Assembly: GCA_016098155.1 (NCBI GenBank)
Contig: JAAAJB010000779.1
Location: forward strand, 1 to 13,148
Direction of reading: 5' to 3'
Source: Actinomortierella ambigua
Taxonomy: Eukaryota > Mortierellomycota > Mortierellomycetes > Mortierellales > Mortierellaceae
Length of the DNA: 13,148 nucleotides
The first letter of the stretch is position 1; each line of letters starts with the position of its first letter. The translations under genes and the position numbers were made by a program. This document shows, piece after piece, positions 1 through 8,477 of this stretch. A model generated the notes under the pieces. It did not search any database, was not told the origin of the DNA, and worked only from the letters and a program-made list of their open reading frames with translations.

Positions 1-17
1 GGGGGGGGGGGGGGGGG
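1..17. repeat. Poly-G run at window start
   Basis: The window begins with 17 consecutive G. A homopolymer at the very edge, matched by T and G runs at the other edge, suggests that the sequence was broken by assembly at low-complexity DNA. No biological role is claimed. Confidence 0.8.
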
Positions 18-142
18 ATGGATGTGCGAGGGTGAAAGGTGGGTGGGGAGGGGGCGAAGGTGTGTGAAGTTGAGGGTCTATCTTGTCAAGTGCGGATGTT
101 TCTCATCTATCGCCATTCGCGCGCTTTGTCGCGGTCATGTCG

Positions 143-191
143 TCTCTCTCTCTCTCTCTCACGTTCTTTTTCTTTCTCTCGCACGCGCGCG

Positions 192-255
<64 letters not shown>

Positions 256-256
256 G
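143..256 (+). repeat. Interrupted (CT)n microsatellite
   Basis: Nearly pure CT dinucleotide repeats fill 143-160 and 192-256, with a TTTTTCTTT/CGCGCG interruption between them. A short GTGA tetramer repeat (256-269) and a GA run follow. The tract lies about 0.8 kb upstream of the Ras start codon. Confidence 0.9.
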
Positions 257-389
257 TGAGTGAGTGAGTAGGTGAGAGAGAGTGTGTGTGTCCGTGTTGC
301 AGACAGGGCCACTTGGGGCTGGTTTGCCTTCTTGTCCTTCCCGCCGCTCTTCTTGCAGCCTCATATGTTCCCCACCTGTATCTCTTGTA

Positions 390-432
390 CAGCAGCAACA
401 GCAGCAGCATCAACAGCAGCGACCAACAACAG
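390..432 (+). repeat. CAG/CAA-type trinucleotide repeat
   Basis: The stretch is an imperfect series of CAG, CAA and CAT triplets. It would read as polyglutamine in one frame, but it is not part of any supported gene and sits among other microsatellites. Confidence 0.7.
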
Positions 433-480
433 CATTCACCACCAAAAAAGGGGAGTTGCATACACGCAGATGTACACAAA

Positions 481-516
481 CACAAACACACACAAAGGTG
501 TGAATGTGTGTGTGTT
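481..516. repeat. CA arm / TG arm inverted simple repeat
   Basis: A CA-rich arm (481-494) is followed within a few bases by a TG-rich arm (498-515). The two arms are complementary enough to fold back on each other. This may be chance pairing of two microsatellites, or a small hairpin if it is transcribed in the Ras leader. Confidence 0.55.
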
Positions 517-600
517 CAGTACTGCAGTGTACTGGGTCTGACCCCTCTCTTTTTTTTTCCCTTCTTTCTATTCTCTCTTTTCTCTCAGTCTCTCTCTCCC

Positions 601-652
601 ACTCACTCACTCACTCACTCACTTACTCACTTACTCACTCACTCGCTCACTT
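601..652 (+). repeat. (ACTC)n tetranucleotide repeat
   Basis: About thirteen ACTC-type units run in tandem with single-base variants (ACTT, GCTC). The reverse complement of this unit, GAGT/GTGA, occurs at 256-269, so the two tracts form a distant inverted repeat. Confidence 0.85.
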
Positions 653-795
653 ACCCACCCGCTTCTTACTCTGTGCTAAACTCTCTTTTTTACTTTTTTG
701 CCATCTGTCTGGCTGTTCATCACTTTTTTTATTCTTCATCCCATTTGTCACCTCTTTTTTTTCCCCCTCGTTCCCCCCCATTCCCTTCCTCTCTT

Positions 796-820
796 TTGAC
801 TTGACCTGACCTGACCTGGC
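796..820 (+). repeat. Five tandem copies of a pentamer YTGRC
   Basis: Units TTGAC, TTGAC, CTGAC, CTGAC and CTGGC follow one another without spacing, about 220 bp before the Ras start codon. CTGAC also resembles a splicing branch site, but no function is claimed. Confidence 0.7.
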
Positions 821-1039
821 TTGTTCTTGTCTACCTCATCTCACCCACCTCGTCTTCTTTCACTCTCTTTGGCTACCCCTTCTACCCGACCCTGCCCTGC
901 AACCCTCCCCTCCTCGTCCATCACATCCCTTCTCTTCATCATCTCTCTTTGATTCTCTACACACCACCTCTCCTTGTCCCCTCCACCAGCCCCCCTCCAC
1001 CCTCCTCTCCCACTCTCATTTAAATCAAACTCTTCCAAG

Positions 1040-4000
1040 ATGATGCTCTACAAGTTGGTCGTCCTTGGTGTAAGTCAACATTCAGTCAGGCAGACAGGCA
1101 GACAGGCAGTCAGTCAATCATGTGTCATGCCATGCCATGCCATGTCAAGATGGTGTTCAGACACGCCGTTCTTCCCTGTTGTTGGCTGTTCCCTTCACAA
1201 CGCGCACGTTTGTCCCACTCTCGCCTTCCCTTCTCTCTTGTCTCGTCCTCCCCTCGTTGGTCCGAGCTGGCCTTCAATTTAGGAGGCAGAGGGGGAGAAG
1301 AGAAAGAGATTGTCGTTAGCCCTCGACTGTTGGGTGTCTTCACCCCATTTTACACACACACACACACAACAAACACACACATATACACACCGTGCGTTCT
1401 CTCTCCTTTGGCGTAAAGAATGAGTCCTGTGGGCCCCAAGTCTAACAATGCCTATCTTATGTTTTATTTTCTATTAGGATGGTGGTGTAGGAAAGGTACC
1501 GTATCTCGTCGCCACGCTGGACAACGAAAAGGGGGATGTCTATCCCTCCCCTCTCCCTTCGCGCCCCACCCCTATTCCTTCTCTGCCCCCTTTTGCTTTC
1601 CAGTTCAGTTGACACGCCCTTCAATCGCCATCCCAACCCATCCCAGCTTTTCTTTTCCCTTTTGTTTGCCTCCCCGCGCCCTTCTCCCTTCCATCTTGAT
1701 GGCTGTTTATTTTTGCTGTTGTGTGCGCATGTGTGTATTCCCTGACTTGGCTCTCCTACCGGTGAAGCGAAAAGAAAAAAAAAGAAACCACCGCCTCCTA
1801 GTCGGGCAATGTGCTGTCTCAACCTGGAGTCCATCCTAACCCCCCTTGGATGTACTGACAGGGGAGGGGGGACAAGCACCTATGCTTCTGTATGACAGAC
1901 AGCTTGCGCACACAACCAGTTCACAACTTGCTCTGACCCCCGACCCTGGAAACCTTCTACCCTTTTGTCAGACCCACATGGACAGGAGGCGGTGGTACCA
2001 TGTCGAAGCTGTCCGTAAAAAGAGGAGCATCTTTATTTAGAGGGGATGTTTACTGCCTTTGCGAGTCATCAGCGTATGCTGTGGGTGTGGGTGAGGGTAA
2101 GGACGTCGGTGTGGGAGGGGGGATGAGCAAGGTGAAGGTGTATCGACTTTTATCCATCCCCCGTTCTGTCTCCCACCTCCCCTGGAGTATGGGGATTGCG
2201 GCAGTACGAGTCTTCCCCCCCTGAGATGCAATGGACACCTTGCATTCACGTCCAAACCACATCACATCATCCTGCAACATTGCACTCGCTTCCTCTCCCC
2301 CCTTTATTTTCTTTTGGAATGAGATCACTCGTGTTGTTATGCATGCTGAATGCTTTGAACTGGTGCTAATCTCTGTTGTCTTTTTTTCATATGTACCCTC
2401 TTCGGATACCTGACCAACCAACAGACAGCATTGACCATCCAGGTAATTATTCTGCGACTTTCTACTGCTGATAAAAGCGTATCCTTGCGCATTCCCTCCT
2501 CCGGAGGGAAGAGTGAGGCACTGTGGAAGAGAAAGGGAGGGGTGCCAATAACTGGTGCTGCAGCCCTGGTTTCTGGGATATGCAAGTGAAAACCTTCCTT
2601 GGCTGAATCTCGTGCCTTGCCTTACCTTTTTTTTTTTTCTTTCATCTCTCGATGCAGCTGTGTTTAAATCACTTTGTTGGTAGGTTGCATACAAGAAGAG
2701 GCTCGCAGTACCCGAGGAATTACTGCGTTTCTCCTCAGCCGAGTCGGCTTTACGTTTTTCACAATATTGTGCCCAGAGGGGTGTCATATGGAGTAGAGCT
2801 TGTGTCCATGGACGGCCTCAAATCTTTGGTCTGTCGTGGCCATCATAGTTCCGCCGCCATCTCACGAGCAAAGGCCAATCGTCCCTTTAACGTCGCTAAC
2901 TGTTTATGTTTGTCCCCCCCCCCTCCTCTCGCTTTATGCAACTGTCGATGTGGCACTGTCCGTGTTTCGATCAAACAGAGGTAATTGTCATTAATCCATG
3001 GACTATGGTGTGCATTGTTTTGGAACGAGGGTCTTGCATCCGTTGAAAGCCGCATGAGGCAGTGAGCACTAGGCGGCACGCGAGTGTCCACTTGTATGAA
3101 ACGCAATCGAAGGATGAGGACGGGGGAAGGAGAGAGGGCCAAGCATGTCACCCGAGTAGACGACCTGCTCTTTTTTGTTGGTGGGCTTTCTTAATTGTCT
3201 CCCCGACACCCCTCGTCAGAAGCGACACGAAACGACCACTCCCTTTCGATTGTTTCCGGGTTTTTTTTTCTTCCCACACTGATCTTGCATTCGCCGTTGG
3301 CTCTTCTGGAGATTGTTCGCACGCTGAAATGTGTGCACGGCAATAAGGCCGGGAGTCTGTGGTGATATCAATGATATCTCAACTCTCTGGGTCGACAAGC
3401 ATATCGTTTGTTGCTTGCTGCTCTCTCATGCTCTGCTCATCGGTAGAGTGAGCACTTTTTTCGGTCCTCTGCTTTTCATTACTTGCGCATGGAGAGAAGA
3501 ATAGAAGACGGGAGGGGGGAGGGGGGTTTGGGCGGATATGAAAAAGTTGGGCGCTGGCATGCTCTTTGCTTTTTATTTTTTTTTCTCGCAACCACGGCGC
3601 TCTCGAGCTGCCTTTGGAATAGCTGGAAATTAACTCTTTTTCTTTATTCTGCACGTTCTTAGACATACGATCCCACTATTGAAGACTCGTATCGCAAGCA
3701 AGTCGTGATTGACGATCAGTCCTGCGTGCTCGAAGTGCTCGACACCGCTGGTCAGGAAGAATATACTGCTCTGCGCGACCAGTGGATTCGGTAAGAAATG
3801 CAAATACCAGCGTTGACCATTCATTTCTATCTCCCTTCCAGCGTCCCATTGGACAGAAGCCTCTCGTTTTATATGAAGTACTATTTTGCATGTACCACTC
3901 CAATATTTTGGTTCGATGTATCAGGCCCCAGCTTCTTTCACCATTTCATCATCTGTTCATCACAGCTCTTACTGTCAAGATCTAACACCATTTTGCTCTT

Positions 4001-4365
4001 CGATTTTTTCCCCTAGTGATGGTGAAGGTTTTCTGCTTGTATACTCGATTGCAGCCCGCTCGACATTTGAGAGGATAAAGAGATTCCGGGACCAAATCAC
4101 ACGCGTCAAGGATACAGAGAATGTGCCTTTGATGCTGGTAGGCAACAAGTGTGACAAGTTGACGGAGCGTGAGGTCTCGCGCGATGAGGGAAGCCAAATG
4201 GCCAAGCTGCTGCGCTGTGAGTTTACAGAGACATCGGCCAAGACTTGCGTGAATGTTGAACGGTCATTCTATAACGTTGTGCGTATGATCCGAAACGCAC
4301 GTGAAGGCGGTGCTCCTCGCGGATACAAGCCCAACAAGAAAAAGTCCAAGTGCACAATCCTGTAA
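1040..4365 (+). CDS. ras: Ras-family small GTPase, fungal Ras type (seven exons, 188 aa)
   Basis: Membrane-bound GTP/GDP switch for growth and morphogenesis signalling; the role is family knowledge. Exons: 1040-1069, 1478-1495, 2425-2442, 2658-2679, 2979-2980, 3663-3790, 4017-4365. Introns are 408, 929, 215, 299, 682 and 226 nt, all GT...AG. The conceptual protein keeps exact H-Ras numbering: P-loop GDGGVGKT (10-17), switch [10 protein letters not shown] (32-40), DTAGQE with Gln61 (57-62), NKCD (116-119), ETSAK ending at 147. The C-terminus has a basic KKKSK stretch and a CTIL CAAX box (Cys185). Terminal Leu predicts geranylgeranylation, and no nearby upstream Cys offers palmitoylation. Gln61 argues against Rap, which has Thr there. 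The first ATG is used because it sets the register; the second follows directly. Exon 5 is only 2 nt (own entry). Intron 1 holds CA repeats (1352-1379); in the 929-nt intron 2 I see no gene. Family call very sure; exon 5 less so. Confidence 0.93.
1083..1145 (+). repeat. Tandem CAGACAGG and CATGC repeats in Ras intron 1
   Basis: Overlapping CAGGCAGA/CAGTCAGT units (1083-1115) are followed by four near-perfect CATGC pentamers (1126-1145). Both lie just inside the 5' end of the first Ras intron and contribute no coding sequence. Confidence 0.75.
2492..2510. other. Perfect 8-bp inverted repeat (hairpin) in Ras intron 3
   Basis: TTCCCTCC and GGAGGGAA flank a 3-nt TCC loop, forming a perfect GC-rich stem about 50 nt after the 5' splice site of intron 3. 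There is no U-tract immediately downstream. It could modulate splicing between the 18-nt and 22-nt exons, but that is speculation. Confidence 0.5.
2979..2980 (+). other. ras: Candidate 2-nt micro-exon (AG) of the Ras gene
   Basis: Exon 4 ends in phase 1 (last base G, 2679) and exon 6 starts in phase 0 (ACA, 3663), so two bases are missing. At 2971-2986 the DNA reads ...caaacag|AG|gtaatt. Including AG makes GAG (Glu30) and gives HFVETYDPT, the expected Ras sequence in exact H-Ras register. Upstream, a CTAAC branch-like site (2896-2900) is followed by a pyrimidine tract and about 75 bases with no AG until this acceptor. The donor GTAATT matches the donor of intron 3. Of all AG-NN-GT arrangements I found between 2680 and 3662, only one other exists (2779-2780), and it would give Gly and has a poor context. 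Joining 4 directly to 6 gives a stop after a few codons. Confidence 0.68.
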
Positions 4366-4519
4366 CGGGGGAGTCTTGGTATGCGGGAAACGGAGATGTC
4401 GCGCCGCCTGGATAGCTTTGGATGTGTTCGCCAAGCCCTCCTTCCATCTATAGTCACTCCCTCTGAATTGTTTCTTGTCCTGTCTCGTATTTTTTTTTCA
4501 GCATTGACACCCTCACCAA

Positions 4520-4560
4520 CCACCACAACCACCACCACCATAACAACAACAAACAACAAG
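4520..4560 (+). repeat. CAC/AAC trinucleotide repeat in the Ras 3' region
   Basis: The tract is an imperfect series of ACC and AAC triplets about 155 nt past the Ras stop, followed by an A run. It is likely transcribed as part of the 3' UTR. Confidence 0.7.
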
Positions 4561-4786
4561 AAAAAAAAAGGTCAAATATCACCATTTCAATGCTTTTCTT
4601 GATGGTTTTTTTTTTCTATTCACCGCAAAAACTCCGTTCATCTTTCATCCATGCCGCTCGGCTTTTTCATGGTTTAAGGCCAAACCGGTTGTTTGTTTGC
4701 CACCAAACTATGCGCGGTTAGATGATGTGATGATTGCGATGATTTGTATCCCGATATGGGGTTTTGATGTCATGAGCAGGCAAGCA

Positions 4787-4880
4787 GGGAGGAGGAGGGG
4801 GGGGGGCACAATGGTGGTGTGGGTGCTGTTGAAAAAGGGAGTAGAGAGGGAATGGATGCGACACGGGGAGGGGGGGGAAG
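4787..4880 (+). repeat. Purine/G-rich stretch with G runs
   Basis: Several G runs (4787-4806 including ten consecutive G, and GGGG plus eight G around 4866-4878) are separated by A/T-containing spacers. The pattern is compatible with G-quadruplex formation. It lies upstream of the GRAM-VASt gene. Confidence 0.6.
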
Positions 4881-5233
4881 GAGCGGGAGAGAGCACACCA
4901 CCCATCCAGTCCTGTTTGAGCTGATCTCAAACTTTTCTTTTTTTTTTTTTTTGTGAACCATATTCATCATCCCATTAAAAAGGTAGCGAGGTGTTGAGAT
5001 GCATGCATCCCCACCAAACCCCACCCCTGCCATCCAACCGTCAACTCTTTGAAAGCCCTTTTGTTCATCTCCATCTCTTCTGGTTCACCATTCTTTCTTC
5101 CGCTCCATTTCCATCTTGCCGTTTGTAACACGCACAGCAGTGTTGCTGACCGTTTGTTCATATTAATAGACGCCCCAGCTACTGTTGCCCCCCCATTCCA
5201 ACTCCTCACCTTCATCGCTTACCAGCAGGGGTA

Positions 5234-8200
5234 ATGGAGCCCATCATGACTGAGCCGCCTTCGTCTCTACCATTCCACCAGTCGGGAGACCCGTATGACA
5301 CACCATCCACGCAGGCAGACCCGGAGGCGGCGGCTGACCAAGCAACACAGCTGCCTCAGCACGATGCCTCGGGCTGGACACCCCCGACAGCGTCCGCTAT
5401 GGAGTCACCAAACACCGTCAACGCCTATTATACCAACGGTGGTCCAGGTAGCTTCCCAGACGATGAACAACCAGCGACGTCCAACTCTTCACACTTTTCA
5501 CAGCACTCTTCACCTGGCAACAACAGCAACAGCAACAATGGAGACCCGTACTACTCTGGAGGATCGCAGCGGAGCACCCTAGATGGTGGCGACGACAGTG
5601 GAGGGCCAGGATCCCATATTCATTTTGTCTATGCCAACGAACGGCGCTTCCAGGACTTTCACGCACTGTTCCGGAGTGTGCCTGAGGATGAGAGGCTGAT
5701 AGAAGGTAATAATAGCATTGCAGCAACTGGGTTCTGCTGTGCATTGGGGTGGTTGCCAATCTCTGGACTGGATTGTTGGGCCACACAGGATGTGCGACAG
5801 CCACGGGTAGCAACAACCATGGGCAGAAAGCAATTAGCCAAATCGGCAGCTTTGGCGTTCACGACAATATGATTACTGTTTGGTGGTGATGTTATTCACG
5901 CTTGGCCTGGCCTGGCCTGAGCTCCTCCCTCCCACACACACACACCCCTCCTTCCTTCCTCCCTCCTCCTCATACTTGCCCTCTCTCCGCGATCTTGCAC
6001 CTGTCACGAACATCGTCTCTGTCCACCCCCTCCCTTTGTCCACCTACAAACCCATGCACATCAACTGGCCATTGCGTCTTCTACCCGTGGTGTGTGTATG
6101 GTAGCCCTTTGTATGTCTTCCATTTGTCACTGTAATCTCTTTGTCCCTTCGCATCACACCTTAAACCCCTTCTGCTCTCTCCCTCCTCTTCCCCCCCGCG
6201 TCACCTCATTTTCCCGTCCCTGCCTCAGTTTGTTTACCCTGTTTTCCTTCTCCTTGTCGATGAACTCTCCCCTTTATTCCTTCACGATTGTTCGTTGGCT
6301 AGACGGATGGAGATGTTTTGATCAACATTCGACGAATCTTGAGACACTCTGGGCAACATACGATCCATTTCTTTGTTGATCTTAAATGCAAGAAGGCGGT
6401 CTACTCTTCCCCTCCACTCTCTTCCCTTTAATGTTGAAAGTTTGGGTCACACACAAGCATACAACATCTTGGTTACATTTCTTTGTCGAGCAGGGGTAAC
6501 AGGCAGTGTGAGTGAAATATAGGTGTGGTTGGACAGTTCTGGATAAGTAACAGCGTCTGAAAGAAAGAAAAAAAAAGGGGGGGGAGGAGGAGGAAGCTGC
6601 TCTTTGAGCTGGAATAGAAGGTGCACCCTGGAGAGCGCGGAGAGCAGATGCTACAAGAGGCGGTCGATTTTGCAGAAACCACAGATGAGAGGCGCGCAAG
6701 CTTGTTTTCATCTCCCTTTTTTTCCACACAGCGACAGGGAACTCGTTGCAGTGGAGGAAATGCAAGCAAGCAGGAAAGAGCCTAGATGACCACACATCAC
6801 AGCATGCCCCTTCTCCTATTCCTCTTCTTCATCTTCTTCATCTTCTTCTTCCTCCCCTTGCCAACTGGATTGCCACGTACCCATTCAACTCTCAGGGAGA
6901 GTGAGGCAAAAACCAAGCATGTAGCTTATTGGTCGTTGTTACAGATTCAATTAGGCACAACTACAGCGTTCGGCTCGTCTGGTCTTGATCTAGAGTTCGA
7001 GGCTGTTGCCCAGAAGCGACATAGTTCGCTTCATATACCTCAACACCCTACTTTTGACTTTTTTTTTCTTGACATCCATTTTTTCTGGCGCAAAAATATC
7101 CTCTGAGCATTATGGGCTGTCGACCGAGTCCTTTGTCGGTGACTATTACGACAGCTGTGTATGTGTGTGTGTGTGTGTGTCGTGTGGAGGACCAGGGTTT
7201 TGATACGAGCTAAAAAGGAACAAATACTGTCGACCTGATCGACTGGACGACGATCAATCAGGCCACTTTTCCTTCTTTCCTACCCCTTCCTGTTCATTTC
7301 TCCTTGTGTTCGTCCTATCCCTTCCCTCCACATTTGATTGTTGCTGTTTGTTGTGCTGCATGTCCCAACCACCAACTATCGACCTTCTTCAGCCCAACTC
7401 CCTTCTCCCACAGCTGGCTGACCTGCGTCGCTTGTGTCCCCACAACCTTTTCCACATCGCAGATTACGGTTGCGCGCTTCAGAAAGAAATTCTTGTCCAA
7501 GGTCGTCTGTATATCAGCGAGAACCATGTCTGTTTCAATGCCAATATTTTTGGCTGGGTCACAAATGTAAGCTGCCCTCTATCGACTGTGTCTGCAACAG
7601 GAAGGAACCAAAGAGGCATGTCCACCCCGTCTTTAACACCCGCCAATTTACCACTCGTAGCTTGTAATTGCCTTTTCTGAGATCACCGCCATTGAGAAGA
7701 GGTTGACAGCATTCGTTATCCCCAATGCCATTTCGATTGTTACAACGACCAACACAAAGGGCCATTTCTTTGCATCCTTCCTGTCCCGCGACTCGGCCTA
7801 TGATCTACTCATGGCTGCATGGCGCAAGTCGTTCCCTTGCGCCGCCAATGCGCCGACCAACGGTAACAACGCCTACTTCCGCCAGAACCGATCCAACCTG
7901 ACGCTTGAAAACGGCAATGGTAGTGGCGGAGGCGCAGGCACTGGTCTCGAGGACAATGACGATGGTGACGATGCTCAATCGTTCATTTCAGCTCGTGGGC
8001 CATCTGCAGACTCGCGCAGGAACCGACATCGGCGCACGTTCTCAAACAACTCACAGAATTGGACGGCCGATGAGGCAGAATATGATGATATGGATGATCC
8101 TGAGCGGTTACAGACCGGATCTACTTTACGGCGACGGGGATCGAGGCGCGCTGTAGTTCGAAAGATTCTGAAAGGTACAGTACAGCATCACAATCACAAT

Positions 8201-8426
8201 CACAATCACGAACCAAGGCTGGGCGAGAATAGACCAAGGGGCTAACAGGGTTCTTCTGCGCTCTCGTTTGTTCCTTTGCATGTCGGGCATTCTAATAGAT
8301 GTTATTTCGACAAACAAGGCGGACGAAGACAGTAAGAATACACTGCAATGTGAGAGCCGAGCTCACTAGGTCTGGAGGCTCATTTTGGAATGTGGTGACT
8401 GACCTGCTCCTGTTCTCTTTCTTTCT

Positions 8427-8477
<51 letters not shown>

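Larger units (their letters stand above)
18..1039 (+). promoter_or_regulatory. Upstream/5' UTR region of the Ras gene, pyrimidine- and microsatellite-rich
   Basis: No convincing gene is visible in this kilobase. The open frames on either strand are low-complexity translations of CT, CA, CAG and CACT repeats. The plus strand is strongly pyrimidine-biased, especially 540-1020, and pyrimidine-rich tracts ahead of a start codon are common in fungal promoters and 5' UTRs. The Ras start codon follows directly at 1040. No TATA box or transcription-factor site can be assigned confidently. Calling this the Ras promoter and leader is inference from position and composition. Confidence 0.45.
4366..5233. 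other. Intergenic region between Ras and the GRAM-VASt gene
   Basis: About 870 bp with no supportable gene. The left part should hold the Ras 3' UTR; no strong AATAAA lies near the stop codon, although A-rich runs occur at 4560-4568. The right part leads into the next gene and is pyrimidine-rich just before its start codon. A purine/G-rich stretch lies in the middle (4787-4880). The clustered GATGAT motifs at 4721-4745 resemble snoRNA C boxes but have no matching D-box architecture. Confidence 0.5.
5706..7462 (+). other. 1757-nt intron splitting the GRAM domain
   Basis: The donor is G|GTAATA and the acceptor CGCAG|ATTACGG. A CTGAC branch-like site lies about 45 nt upstream of the acceptor, with no AG between. 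The intron splits the Asp158 codon, and the joined protein reads RLIEDYGCALQ as the family expects, so no coding exon is missing. Inside are a CCTGG repeat (5905-5922), CTT repeats (6822-6854), a GT tract (7157-7180) and several unrecognised open frames, the longest about 137 codons on the minus strand (6382-6795). None has a recognisable domain, and I see no nested gene I can support. Confidence 0.75.

Noticed and set aside
22..809. Several open frames of 65-172 codons rich in Ser/Leu, Arg/Glu or Thr/His
   Set aside because: They are translations of CT, CA, CAG and ACTC repeats in different frames, with no domain and no splice support.
2779..2780. Alternative 2-nt exon GG between AG (2777-2778) and GT (2781-2782)
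   Set aside because: It would fix the Ras frame too, but gives Gly at position 30, has a weak GTGTCA donor, a competing AG directly upstream and no pyrimidine tract before it. AG at 2979-2980 is better on every point.
4715..4930. GATGAT cluster as a box C/D snoRNA
   Set aside because: C-box-like motifs are repeated but there is no suitably placed D box with a terminal stem and no guide spacing.
6960..7025. tRNA-like B-box (GAGTTCGAGGC) in the long intron
   Set aside because: The bases around it do not form a T-arm stem, and no acceptor or D-arm pairs with it.
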